Shown: positions 45,786 to 56,999, counted from the first letter of the stretch. The stretch: DNA of 64,000 bases from Congeria kusceri (GCA_027627225.1 JAPFQT010000086.1:62001-126000); one strand, 5' to 3'. Program-made: numbers and translations. Notes: a model not told the origin generated them from the sequence alone.

Positions 45786-46428
45786 CTGTTATAACATTCA
45801 AAGAAGAAAAGAACATATTATGAAATCATCATTGGTGATTTGCTCAAAACAAACAGTCATTGGAAACTGGATAAAATTATTTATGTAAATATGACATCCA
45901 GTTTTGAATACCGTATAAATTTAGTTTAAAATGTTTGATAAGCAAGTTATTTGTAACACTAATTAAATTTACATCGAAAGTTAACAACCGGTAGCTGTTA
46001 ATAGCCATTAAAGTTTTCAGCAACTGGGCCAAGAAGTTACTTATCATTTAACATTTGTACTTTTCTTTTTTTTACTTCTAGAAACTAGCAGTATTTTAAA
46101 TGATCTAAACCACTTTAGTACAAAATAATAAATGACCTCATATCAATAAACATACACAATACAATAGCAAACCATCATACATTTAACCCCTAATCTAACA
46201 GATTTCATAAATATTAATTTTTGTGTAATGTTGTTAACTGAAAAACCAAAGCTGGCAAAAACATTACATCATTTGCAAAAATTTATAAACAGTTTTTTGG
46301 TTTAAAATTCATTTCCTCTTTAATTTCACACACACACAAAAAACCCACAAACTTTTTCATTATTTAAATTTCTGGTTTTATTAGATTTATTATACTGAAT
46401 TCTGCATATATGGTAAACTCAAATTAAA
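45786..46428. other. Unassigned spacer
   Basis: AT-rich, with no supportable feature. Confidence 0.35.
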
Positions 46429-46429
46429 C

Positions 46430-47095
46430 TAGATGCCTGTTGGCAACATGTCAAGAAACCAACTTACTAGTATATTGTTATTATTTTAAAATCACATTGG
46501 AAACAAGCTGTATTATGCCCATATTTGACCTTTGCCATATTTGACCTCTAAGTGTGACCTTGACCTTTGAGCCAAGAACACTTTTCTTGTACACAACATG
46601 GTGTCGCCATTTGGTGAACATTTAAGAAAACTATTTCAAATTACAAACCATACTTAAAAAATTGTGGTCTGTTCAAGCTGTATCATGCCCATATTTGATA
46701 GGGACACAGGTCTTGGGTGTGACACACTGTCTCCGCATAAACATTTGTGGCACGTTATTTTGAAATTCTCTGATGAATTAATAGACCAGACGAACTGTAT
46801 TACAACCATATTTAACCTTTGACCTCTAAGTATGACGTTGACCTTCTATCTAGGGACATGCTCTCTCCACATAGTGAACATTGGTGCAAAACTATGTCAA
46901 ATGCCACTCACAAATGAAGAACATCTTGTCCTGACAAGCTGTATTATGCCCATATTTGACCTTTGACCTCAAAGTGTGACCTTGATCTTATATGAAGGAT
47001 AAGATTGGACGGATGCACACACGGATGGACACACACACATACACTGAATCACCATTGTGACAACAAATTCAAGCATACCGCTATCAGGCGTGACA
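46430..47095 (+). mobile_element. Tandem-core element, family 5
   Basis: Begins ctagatgcctgttggcaaca then tgtcaag, with a small hairpin tgcctgttggca. About three monomers follow, containing 'aagctgtattatgcccatat', 'ttgacctttgacctctaagt', 'gtgaccttgacctttgagc' and 'atggtgaacatttgtggc'. It ends in a ggacggatgcacacacggat tract and ataccgctatcaggcgtgac. No ORF. A second, interrupted copy is at 51,632-53,565. Confidence 0.7.
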
Positions 47096-48285
47096 AAAAT
47101 GACTGGATCTAACACTTTCCATAGAATATTTCTAAAAGAAAACTTTGGTCAGCTTCTTAGAACATAACACTTTTAAACTGATGTACTTTTTATAACATAA
47201 TTGTACTTCAATACAGAAAAGTTTAATAAAATTGTGATTCAAACAAGATAATAGCTATAATAATGATCAGGAGTAAAAATGTACAATACATTCAAGAATA
47301 AATAATTTATAAACAAATTGCAGATGCAGTTATGAAAAACGTTGCATTTTTACCTAAAGTGTAAGTTTTCATACAGGCAAAATTGCTAAGATAATATAAG
47401 AAAATTCAAATATCATACAGAAGACAATTGCAAATAATTTCAACAACAAGTGCAATGAATTATATATATATAAACCTACATTTTGTACATTAAAATACAG
47501 TATTTGAAATATCTAAATTTTCTTGCAAATGAAGGGTATTATTCAAACTTTTTAGTTAAAGATGTTTTTATTTTTTTTTTAATGTTGTTATTTTGTTTAC
47601 AATTCTTTACAATTCAATTCAAACAATTTATGAGCAAAAAGAACTTTGGTCAGCTTTTATAATCATAACCCAAGCAAAAAGAGATGATTTTAACAGAAAT
47701 GTAAGTGTAACTGCATCGTTGAAAAATAATGAAATGGGATGTTAATTATAAATATCAAATGACAAAAGTAAGCATTTTCATTAAAAAAAACATGCAAATA
47801 TATTTTACTGTTACTCAAATTGATTAAACTTCACCAAATTCACATGACATGGGTGGAGGTGACTGTATTGACACTGATTTCAGTATATAGAAAAAAAAAA
47901 AAAAAAAAAAAAAAAAAATGTATTAAGCAGTTAAGAAACAGGATTTCAGTATTTTCTTAATTATTTACTTTTACCTATGATTTCTCATTTTGCACAGTGT
48001 TGCTTTAATTTATTCTATAAACAGGTCTATTTGTTTGACTCAGGACAGACACTGATTTAGAGGGACCAATTAGTAATTTACCTATTTCAAATTTTTTTTC
48101 ACATATTCCAGTATTATAACAATATTATATATGAAGAAGTGAAAGAAAACTACTAGAATTGTCACATGAGTGATGGATATACACCCACAATATGGCCTTG
48201 TCACAAAACTATGACATCGATTAGAAAGAAATGGACACAATCAGAATGCTTGAATTTGTGAATGTTTAGTAGTGTATTAGGAAAA
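47096..48285. other. Unassigned spacer with a poly(A) run
   Basis: A run of about 30 A residues lies at 47,889-47,918, which may mark a retroposed 3' end, but no body could be delimited. Confidence 0.4.
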
Positions 48286-49497
48286 ATTTAATTTCAAAAG
48301 GAGCCATAACTCTTTCAACATTTAGTGGTTTGTTACCATAGTCGAACTGGACCTGTATTTTATGGTGTTACACCTGGTGTGTGCCAAAAATAATCTAAAT
48401 ATGAGGAGCCTTTCACGAGTTATTGTCCTGAAACCATGTAAAAAAAGGGGCCATAACTCAGACAAAATTTAGTGGTTTGTAACCAAAGTAAAAACTTGAC
48501 CTGTTTTTTATGATGCTACATATGTGTACCAAATATTATTTAAATATGTCAAGCCATTCTTGAGTTATCGCCCAGAAACCATGTTTTTAGGGAATTTAAG
48601 TCAAAAAGGTACCATAACTCTGTCAAAATTTAGTAGGTTGTAACCAAAGTCGAACTTGATCTGTATTTTATGATGCTACACAGGTGTACCAAGAATTGTT
48701 TGAATATGTCAAGCCATTCTGGAGTTATCATCCAAAAACCATGTTTTTAGGGAATTTACCTCAAAAAGGGGCCATAACTCTGTCAAAATTTAGTGGTTTG
48801 CAACCAAAGTCAAACATGACCTGTGTTCTATGACGTTACACATGTGTACTAAAAATTATTTGAATATGTCAAGCCTTTCTTGAGTTATCATCCGGAAACC
48901 ATAAAACCAACAAGCTCACTCCTATATACTCCCCCCCCTAAACTTTGTTTGTAGGGGTATAACCAAACAACAAATTAAACAGACCAAACAGTGTGTTTTA
49001 TACAAATGTATAAACATGCAAGATGTACTCCGACACTGATGCCCCCACCACACATGTTTGGACATGACAAAAGGCATGTCGTAAACACCAGATAAATAAA
49101 AATTATTTGAATATGTCAAGCCTTTCTATATCATACAGAAACCATGTGTTTAGGGAAATTAAGTCGAAAAGTGGCCATAACACTGTCAAAATTTAGTGGT
49201 TGTAACCAAAGTTGAACTTTTGAATATGTCAAGCCTTTCTCGAGTTATTATCCGGAAACCGTGTTATTAAGGATTTTCGTCGAAAAAGGGCCATAACTCT
49301 TTCAACATTTAGTGGTTTGTAACCAACTTTGAACTTGACCTGTATTTTATGATGTTACACATGCGTACCAAAATTTATTTGAATATGCAAAGCCTTTCTT
49401 GAGATATATTCCCGAAACCAAAAACCTACAGACGGACTGACCGACAAGCTCACTCCTATATACGCCCCCCAAAACTTCATGTGTGGGGGTATAAAAA
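48286..49497 (+). mobile_element. Tandem-core element, family 6, with internal ending and insert
   Basis: Seven or more monomers of about 155 bp carry 'gccataactctgtcaaaatt', 'tagtggtttgtaaccaaagt', 'cttgacctgtattttatgat' and 'atgtcaagcctttcttgagt'. The 3' ending, aagctcactcctatatacgc with a cccc..gggg hairpin and ggtataa, occurs at 49,447-49,493 and also internally at 48,911-48,963. The internal one is followed by about 130 bp of foreign sequence before monomers resume. Confidence 0.78.
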
Positions 49498-50817
49498 TAC
49501 ACTGGAAATATCATGTAAATACAAAATAATGATCATTTGAAATTAATAATATTATAAAGCATTTGCTTACATATCGTTTCCAATACATGTCAATGACGAT
49601 GAATGTAAATTAAATCATATGGCTGATTGGTACATGTGACAGACTTTCGTAATATTTGAGGCTTTTTTTTATCAAATACTTTAGTTTGTGCAGTTAAGAC
49701 CTTTAATGCCATGTTTGGAAAATATGAAATTCTGTGAACGAGTCTCTTTAACTATGGAATGTTTATACTCATGGCACTGGAATTGTTGAGATACATTCTT
49801 ATTTCTAGATTTATCTAATTTACTGGTTATACTCAAAATAATGAATATGAACAGGCAGACAGACCTAAAACTTAATCTCCTTTAAATCTACAACAGGCAG
49901 TGAAAATATATGGTGCGGCACAGTATCATCGAATAAATAGAACATAAATATTAAAGACATAACAGCAGACACAGGCATCATGCAAACATCGATAATTAAA
50001 TGAAAACATTCATGCAACACAAAAAAACAAGTAACATTTTAAGAAAGTTACAATTCTGAAATTACAAAAGTAACACAGGAAAGTATTAATATACAGCCTT
50101 GATGACTGTCTTCAAAAGTGTTGACATAAAACAAACAATTTGGCTGCTTACAAGACATTACTGGAAAAAAAACATGTTATATATTTTATGAGGTTTGGTG
50201 TGAATACTACGCAAGTACATTCAATTACGTAGGTACGTTATTCACACAAAAATCAAATGCAATTACTATAAAAATAATCAAACATTGTGCATATAAAACT
50301 GGTCCTATAACAATATTTAATATTTTATACTCAATCATGTGAACTGCTTTTTACACATCACTCAAAATCAATAATAAGAATTTATTAAATTCCTTAATAA
50401 AACAAACCTTCTGTTTTTACTGTAAAGTGATAAATGGTAAACTAAAATATTTAGCTGAATAATAATTGTCAAATGAAAAAAGAGAGATCAATTTTTTTTT
50501 TTTTCATGGATCATTTACCATTGCAATTTTTTTTAATCTGAAAATTTACCTTAAATATGTTCCACCCAAAGTGTAATATACTGTAATACAATTCCATTTT
50601 ACATAAAATTAACCCAATCCAATGACTTCATAATTATCTTGTTGTATTGCCCATAACATCATTGCACTGTAAAATACTATTCGCTGCTTTTTAAACAAAG
50701 ATACTATCAAAAAGGAATATTTTAAAATGAACGCAAAATCAACTTATATATATTTCAACAGTATATATGTCCATTACAGTTTACAACTAACATATAATAC
50801 GAATGTTTATCAACTGA
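49498..50817. other. Unassigned AT-rich region
   Basis: 1.3 kb, nothing supportable seen. Confidence 0.35.
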
Positions 50818-50906
50818 GCTCTTTGGCCTTCTCAAAGACGTTGTAGAAATCCTCGACCTACTGTGACCAGCTTGCCTCGACCGGAAGACGCTGCATATTA
50901 TAGGGC
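50810..50906 (-). pseudogene. Exon-like block Z, copy A
   Basis: The minus strand has a strong acceptor (tcttcattgtgtttctgttt then tacag) before the block. One frame reads PYNMQRLPVEASWSQ, TAG, VEDFYNVFEKAKELS and a TGA stop. The paralogous block at 56,341-56,406 has TGG where this has TAG. Substitutions between the two copies fall on all codon positions, so neither appears to be under coding constraint now. Possible decayed terminal exon. Function unknown. Confidence 0.35.
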
Positions 50907-51429
50907 CTGTAAAACAGAAACACAATGAAGACAGACCAGCAACTCATGTTGTAGACAAGATAACCCAGTACTTAATCATGAACAAAATGCTGTACCCTTT
51001 TTTGTTTTCCATTAAAAGTTAACAAATATAACGGCCAGACTTGCGAGAACTTGAGATCATATTTCACAGAAATGTAACCTATAACGTAAAGGATTGTTAT
51101 GTATGAATTTTACATTAAAAGTAAATCTGTGGAAATTATGGGTGTATTGGTAAAGCACGTCACAGTATCATCCTAATGTCTACATTTCAGTCTTTAATTG
51201 ACATGACACGACATTCCAAGTTAAAAAAAAGTACACATAAATAAGTCAGTAAATACAAATGTCTGGTTCCCATAAAATAAAGATGTGTTGTTTTGGGTTA
51301 TACACATTGCCCAGTACAAATGCTGGCTGTTGATCCTTGCCATCATTGCTGGTTTTAATATAAAAAAAACATTTAGTTGAGCCATTTAATCTAATGATGA
51401 CTGGCAAAAAACATCTAAACCTTGCATAC

Positions 51430-51512
51430 CTCCCGTGCGGATTTCTGTGTAAGACAGGGGGTGTCTGAGATGAAGTTGGTCAGATGCTGAAACTGCCCAT
51501 GATTGTCACCAG
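51430..51512 (-). pseudogene. Exon-like block Y, copy A (GDNHGQF)
   Basis: The minus strand has acceptor tgctgacctttaagcag, 83 nt, and donor cgggag|gtatgc. The only open frame reads GDNHGQFQHLTNFISDTPCL then TQKSARE. GDxHGQ(F/Y)xxL resembles the first metal-binding motif of PPP-family protein phosphatases, but the match is short and the rest does not follow that family. Joining it to block Z gives a stop almost at once. Related blocks are at 54,132-54,190, 57,926-58,010 and 62,236-62,298. I treat it as a fragment of a duplicated, probably decayed gene. Confidence 0.35.
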
Positions 51513-51894
51513 CTGCTTAAAGGTCAGCACAAACTCGACCTAGAGATGCAGGATAACTTTATCTTAGTAAGACACAACTTTTAATAACACAGCTTAAAAC
51601 AATCTATGTCCAGAGCAATCTTTGAAATAACTAGATGCCTGTTGGCAACATGTCAAGCCCGTTATCAAGAAAAATCTTACAGAAAACTCCACTTGTAACG
51701 ATATTGCTTATAGCGATAAATCGCATATAATGATGCTGAGTCCAAGGTCACAGTCGGATCTCTATATGTTTCAATTTATATAACATCTCTTGTAACAATA
51801 TCGATTGTAACTATATCGCATGTAATGAAGTTTCGGGTATAACAATGCGTTTTTTGCAGCCCAGTTGCAAATATTTGGAGTCCATAGCAGGTGT

Positions 51895-52317
51895 GAACAA
51901 GATTCTATGCACATGCCCCCAGCTGGTGCTGGATAGCCCATTTCTTAGTCCAAATTAGGTCAAGGTCAAAGAGAGCTTGGGTGATATGGGTGGATTGGGG
52001 ATTGTCATAAGCAACAACTGAGGAAGTATCCAAGTGTTGTAGCAAGTGGTGTTGGTGGTAGACGAAACAGTAAAACCTAGTTAACAAAGAAACAGACCAT
52101 TTGAATTATGCAAATTAGGTCAAGGTCAACGTGAGGTTGGGTGATATGGGTGGATAGGGAATGGTCATAAGCAACAACTGTGTAAGTATCAAAGTGTTGC
52201 AGTAGGCGCTGTTGGTGCTAGACAAAACGGTAAAATCTACTTCACCTTGTCATGGACGGAAGGACGGACGGACGATCACTATATGCCTCCTGCATCAAGA
52301 TGCCTGAGGCATGAAAA
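51895..52317 (+). mobile_element. Tandem-core element, family 4, copy 1
   Basis: Starts caagattctatgcacatgcc. About 1.8 monomers of about 185 bp carry 'aaattaggtcaaggtcaaag', 'ttgggtgatatgggtggatt', 'ataagcaacaactg' and 'gttggtggtagacgaaac'. Ends cggacgatcactatatgcct, then hairpin gcatcaagatgc, then ggcatg. The 5' hairpin is degraded. The 60-aa minus frame here is repeat-derived. Confidence 0.75.
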
Positions 52318-52329
52318 ATGAACCAAACA

Positions 52330-52920
52330 AGATTCTGTGTTTGATAAACACACATGCCCCCGGTTGGTGCTGGATAGCTCATTCCTTAGTCCAAATTAGG
52401 TCAAGGTCAAATTGAGGTTGGGTGATATGGGTGGATTGGGGACAGTCACAAGCAACAACTGTGTAAGTATCCAAGTGTTGTTGCTAGACAAAAAAGTAAA
52501 ATCAAGTTAACCAAGAAACAGCCCATTTGAATTATTCTAAGTTCAAATTAGGTCAATGTCAAATTGAGGTTGGGTGATATGGGTGGATTGGGAACGATCA
52601 TAAGTAACAACTGTGTATATATCCAAGTGTTGTTGCAAGAGGTGTTGGCGCACGACAAAACGGTAAAATCTAGTGAACCAAGAAACTGCCCATTTTAATA
52701 ATCCAAGTGAAAATTAGGTCAAGGTCAAAGTGAGGTTGACAGATATGGGTGGATAGGGAATGATCATAAGCAACAACTGTGTAAGTAAGTGTTTTAGCAG
52801 GCGGTGTTGGTACTAGACGAAATGGTAAAATCTACATAATCTTGTCACAGACGGACGGAAAGACGGACGGACAGGACAATCACTATATGCCTCCCGCATC
52901 AAGATGCCGGGGCATAAAAA
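52330..52920 (+). mobile_element. Tandem-core element, family 4, copy 2 (full-length)
   Basis: 5' hairpin tgtgttt-gat-aaacaca (52,338-52,354) followed by catgcccccgg. Three monomers. 3' end tatgcctcccgcatcaagat then gccggggcataaaa. Subterminal atgcccccgg and ccggggcat are inverted. Head-to-tail with copy 1. Confidence 0.78.
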
Positions 52921-53565
52921 CTTAATTAACGCAGATGCTGATGCAGAGGACAGAGCGATGACAATAACTCAAATTTTTTTCTTCGAAAAGTCGAGCTAAC
53001 AATGGCGTTGGGTGTGACTGTTAGTATAATTGGCATGTTACATCCGTTTAGAGACAAGTTGTGAATTTAGTGAAAGACATTGGTAGTTCCTGCAGTATTA
53101 TTATTAAAACGTTATATAACGTTGTACAGAGGCCTAAAAATGATGTTTGATAATTATCCTGAATATTTATGAAACTTTCAAACTCTGATTGCATTTCTTA
53201 TGGTTCTTTCATTATACATAGTTCTACATTAAATGTTTGAATGTAAAATGAATGAATATAGCGATATAAATTATATAGTCCACTCAATATCGTTACAAGC
53301 GGAGTTTACTGTATAATATTGTAATTATTTCAAAATCACATTTTCTAACAAGCAAATCTTCTTAAAGCTATAAGTGTGACATTGACCTTTGAGCTAGGGA
53401 CACAGCTGTTGTGCATGACACGCTGCCTCCACATGGTGAACATTTGTGGCAAGTTATTTTAAAATTCCCTGATGAATGATAAAGTTACAGTCCAGACAAG
53501 CTGTGTTATGCCCATATTTGACCTTTGATCTCTAAGTGTGACCTTGAACTGTGAGCTAGGGAACC

Positions 53566-53938
53566 AGGTCCTGCAGGTCAAAGTGAGGTTGGGTGATATG
53601 GGTGGATTGGGAACGGTCACTAGTATCAACTGTGTCAATATCATGTGTTGTTGCAAGCGGTGTTTGGGCTAGACCAAACGGTAAAATCTAGTTAACCAAG
53701 AAACAGCCCATTTGAATTATTCTAAGTGCAAATTAGGTCAAGGTCAAAGTGATATGGGTGGATAGGGAATGGTCATAAGCAACAACTGTGTAAGAATCCA
53801 AGTGTTGTAGTAAGCGGTGTTGGTGCTAGACGAAATGGCAAAATCTACTTAACTTGTCACGGATGGAAGAACGAAAGGACGGACACGACAATCACTATAT
53901 GCCTCCTGCATCAAGATGCTAGGGGCATAAAAAGTACT
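53566..53938 (+). mobile_element. Tandem-core element, family 4, 5'-truncated copy 3
   Basis: Enters mid-monomer at ggtcaaagtgaggttgggtg inside family 5 and runs to an intact 3' end, atgcctcctgcatcaagatg then ctaggggcataaaa. Confidence 0.75.
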
Positions 53939-54025
53939 GGTTGTACCCAGGGAACAGACTGAAAAGTGTTCCATAAAGCCTCGAGCTAAAACAAATAGGG
54001 TTTAACTTAATGTGAAAAATAGTAA
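53939..54025 (+). mobile_element. S1 SINE body, head missing
   Basis: Starts agtactggttgtacccaggg then aacagactgaaaagtgttcc, with tail aaacaaatagggtttaactt. The head was replaced by the family-4 end. This tail and its downstream flank align with 61,838-61,950 and its flank. Confidence 0.8.
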
Positions 54026-54131
54026 ATTTCTGTGAGGCTAAAACTTAACTTTGTTTTCAACCTTTTTTAAACAAATTCCCATCTAGGTTTATCAACTGTT
54101 TGTACAACTGTTAATATGTCTTGCCACTGAC

Positions 54132-54190
54132 CCACTGATCACTGTACTCCCACTTGGTCTTATGCGGATACTGCCCATGAGTGTCGCCAG
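54132..54190 (-). pseudogene. Exon-like block Y, copy C (GDTHGQY)
   Basis: Minus strand: after a ctg-type acceptor position (catgaagcag) the open frame reads GDTHGQYPHKTKWEYSDQW and reaches a gtcagt donor. No stop within the block. It starts with the same GDxHGQ as block Y copy A and is colinear with the decayed copy at 62.2 kb, including its intron-side flanks. The phosphatase-like motif is suggestive only. No pyrimidine-rich acceptor is evident. Confidence 0.35.
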
Positions 54191-54234
54191 CTGCTTCATG
54201 CCATATTTAATAGTATTTTAGTCATATAACGGCG

Positions 54235-54476
54235 GCCTGATAACCTACTCACATTTTCCTGGGCAAGCTTAGCCGATCTAAGTGGTTAACCAGTACTTAG
54301 TGCACTTATGCCAGTAACTGACAACTGCCCTACATGAATCCGAGGTAGGGGGAGAATGGCCGTAGAAATTATTTCATGACCAATACCCACAAGAGTTATG
54401 TGACCGGGTAAAGAAGTAAACTTACGAACTCTGGACTGACAGTCCTGTACTCGACCAAATGAGCTATCCAGCCTGG
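54235..54476 (-). mobile_element. tRNA-derived SINE, family S3
   Basis: The minus strand head has ggatagctcatttggtcgag and an anticodon arm with loop ctgtcag (GTC). The body has ttctccccctacctcggatt and taagcttgcccaggaaaatg, as in 40,317-40,600. It is inserted into the C copy of a segmental duplication, since the D copy at 62.3 kb lacks it. Confidence 0.78.
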
Positions 54477-54650
54477 TGCAGGCATTACTAAATCCTTTTC
54501 TAAAATAACATGCAGTTTAAATAACTTTTATAAAATTATAATGAAGTCTTATTTTGAAGGAAATGGTTTCAGTTTACTGCAAAAATTTGCATCTTAAAGG
54601 AACTTATTCACATATTGGCAAATTGACATTTTAATGTAATAGATTCCAAA

Positions 54651-56340
54651 AACAAGAGGGCCATGATGGCCCTAGGTCACTCACCTGAGTTTAAGGCATC
54701 ACAATGGCTAATAACAAGAGGGAAAATGGCACTAAACGCCTTACCACAGTATTAAGATCTGGGCCTTGCAGTTTCAGAAGTTTTTTTAGTCTATATAAAC
54801 CATGTGACCCACAGGGCATGGCCACCTTGTACCCCAGGGGCATCATTTGAACAATATTTGTAGTGGACCACTTTTCAATGTTAAATACCCAATATGATTC
54901 CACTGGGCCTTGCGGTTTCAGAGGAGATTTTTCAAGTCATTTTGCTATTTAAATGTATATAAACCATGTGACCCCCAGGGGGTGACCAATTTTTACTGTA
55001 GGGACAGCATTTGAACAATCTTTGTAGAGGACCACTCCACAATGTTTCACGCAAAATATATAGCCTCTGGGCCTTACGGTTTCAACAAGGAAGATTTTTA
55101 AGGCCCACTTGCCATATAAGCCTATATTAGGGATGGGACTGAAAACTGAAATCAATATTCGAATATTCGTTTTAAGTATTCGAATATTCATTTTGTAAAT
55201 ACTACTATATTTTACTATATACGGCACTCTGTCCGAATATTTCCATATCCAAATATGTATACTACGTGTACGTAGTTGTTTTACCTTGTTTTAGTGGTAA
55301 ATGAGCAATATAACTTAGTGAGTGTTAGGCAAATATAAAGAAATGTAAGATATTGTTTAATGTATTGTTAATTAATTTGTTAATCGTTCCGTTTTTTTTT
55401 AAGAACCATGAAGCTTGTATCTGCTGTGCAGATAACACGTTGCCTGGGTTTTGTCAAATGACTGCGTAAAGTACTTTACAAGCACGTGATGGTGGCATAA
55501 TTTATTAATAAAGGCTCTTGTATAATATATTGTATTGTGTTGATATAATGGAGAATAATTTACTAGTGACATATATTAAGATTGACCAGATAATGCTAAT
55601 TTTGTTTAAGACATTGATTGGCTGATAATGGATTCATTTTGATTGTTTACTTAGAGAGTAATTGTAATTTACTGTAAACAAGTTAACGGTACATATGTCA
55701 CTTAAGGATAATAAACAACAATGTACACCTTGTGCCAACTGTGAAACCGTTTTCACAACATGGCCCAGTTTTGTTATTTGTGGATACAATGCGTCATATT
55801 CGCGCCTCCTACAAACCGTTAATTCACGGCCCTTGTAAAGACGTGGCCCCCCTGCCAATTATCAATTGTCGTTAGTAGGACATGTTTGGCATGTGTTGTA
55901 AAAGCGTTACACTGCCCCCGCCCACATGCTAGGCAGGAAATACGACTTGAATTCAGGTTTAATTTGCTATCAATCTGGAAAAAAAACATGATTTTTTTAA
56001 AGAAATTTTGTTCTTGAAATAAATTTGAAAATCAAATATTCGTATTCGTTTTTTTTTATATTCGAATATTATCCTATATTCAAATATTCGGTCCCATCCA
56101 AGGTCTATATAAATCATGTGACGTCCTGAGTCATGGCCACTTTTTACCCACTTTTGAAACCTCTGGGCCTTGCAGTTTCAGATTTTTAAAGCCATTTTGC
56201 TATTTAAGTCTATATAAACCATGTGACCCCTGGGGTGTGCCCAGTTTGGACCCCAGGGGCATCATTTGAACAATCTTTATAGAAGACCACTATACAATGT
56301 TTCCAACCAAATATGAAACCTCTGGGCCTTGTGGTTTCAG
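54651..56340 (-). mobile_element. Tandem-core element, family 2, minus-strand copy, 5'-truncated and split by a TIR element
   Basis: The 3' end, read on plus as aacaagagggccatgatggc then cctaggtcactcacctgag, is at 54,652-54,690 and matches the family-2 hairpin and subterminal repeat. Monomers of about 165 bp carry 'gggccttgcagtttcagaag', 'ctatataaaccatgtgaccc', 'ccaggggcatcatttgaaca' and 'accactttacaatgtt'-like text. The core sequence has diverged from the 2.2-3.4 kb copy, so it is a distinct subfamily. It stops abruptly at 56,340 against exon-like block Z. Confidence 0.75.
55130..56099. mobile_element. TIR element T3 (gggatgggac ends)
   Basis: The left end gggatgggactgaaaac is followed by repeated ttcgaatattcg palindromes. 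The right end is attcgaatattatcctat then attcggtcccatcc. It interrupts a family-2 monomer at its 'aagcctatat' segment, which resumes as ctatataaatcatgtgac after the element. 970 bp, no transposase. Confidence 0.7.
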
Positions 56341-56406
56341 TTGCAGTAATCCTTGACCCACTGTGACCAGCTTGCCACGATTGGAAGATGCTGCACGTTA
56401 TAAGGC
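56341..56406 (-). pseudogene. Exon-like block Z, copy B
   Basis: The minus strand has acceptor gtgtttctattttacag, then a frame reading PYNVQHLPIVASWSQWVKDY, CN and a TGA stop. It aligns with copy A at 50,810-50,906 for about 65 nt and through the upstream intron (gcctgtaaaa.agaaacac), then runs into family-2 repeat. Not recognised, probably a gene fragment. Confidence 0.35.
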
Positions 56407-56425
56407 CTGTAAAATAGAAACACCG

Positions 56426-56793
56426 ATTGAACACTAACTGCGCTTTGTGTTTGTGATCCACAGTAACACTCAACATTTTGCATGGAAAGATTTGTATATA
56501 AGGTAAATAGGAGAAAACTTGTGATCAGGTCAGCTAACAAAGTAAATCAGTGGAAATTACGTGTGTCACTTTATATAACAGAATGATTTTGACTGTTTGG
56601 GTCACTTTTCAATCAATAACTGTATGACAGGGTACAGTGTGGATATAATTTACAGTGGTGTGATTGCAAAAACATTTTAGAACAGGAAAATACCCTCCAT
56701 CACCCTATAGGGTTCACCACAACTCATTTCAAAACAGACCCAGCAACGTTATTTCTATTAGAATAATTTGTAAATAAAGTATTGCATTCAAAA
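56426..56793. other. Unassigned spacer
   Basis: Nothing supportable seen. Confidence 0.35.
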
Positions 56794-56794
56794 G

Positions 56795-56985
56795 GTGTAG
56801 TGGATATGGATTCGGCCTTGTGACCAGGAGTCCTGGGTTTGATCCCCACTCAGACAGCATTCTTTAAATCTTTCCAAGGACACCAAGTACTGGTACATCC
56901 CAGAAACCAACTCGAGAGTGTCTTTATAAGCCAAGGCTTTCGATGCAATCGAGCTTAAATAAATAGGTTTAAACGAACTAAAGGA
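56795..56985 (+). mobile_element. tRNA-derived SINE, family S1
   Basis: Head aaggtgtagtggatatggat, B-box gggtttgatcccc, body tactggtacatcccagaaac then caactcgagagtgtctttat, tail taaataaataggtttaaac. Confidence 0.88.
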
Positions 56986-56999
56986 GGAAGAATCACACA

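Larger units (their letters stand above)
51667..53312. mobile_element. TIR element T2 (actccacttgtaacgatatt ends), carrying nested family-4 copies
   Basis: The left end actccacttgtaacgatatt (51,674) is matched, inverted, by caatatcgttacaagcggag then ttt (about 53,286-53,309). Subterminal sequence with cttatagcgataaatcgcat and taacaatatcgattgtaact repeats the same theme. The middle holds two family-4 elements (51,895-52,918) and about 370 bp of unassigned sequence. It has no transposase, so it is non-autonomous. Confidence 0.65.
51632..53565 (+). mobile_element. Tandem-core element, family 5, second copy, split by insertion
   Basis: The 5' end ctagatgcctgttggcaaca then tgtcaag is at 51,632. 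The body resumes at about 53,325 with aattatttcaaaatcacatt, attgacctttgagctaggga, catggtgaacatttgtggca and gttatgcccatatttgacct. The 1.64 kb between is the TIR element described next. The 3' end is cut by a family-4 copy. Confidence 0.65.

Noticed and set aside
47889..47918. Processed pseudogene marked by poly(A)
   Set aside because: No recognisable coding body upstream and no target duplication seen.
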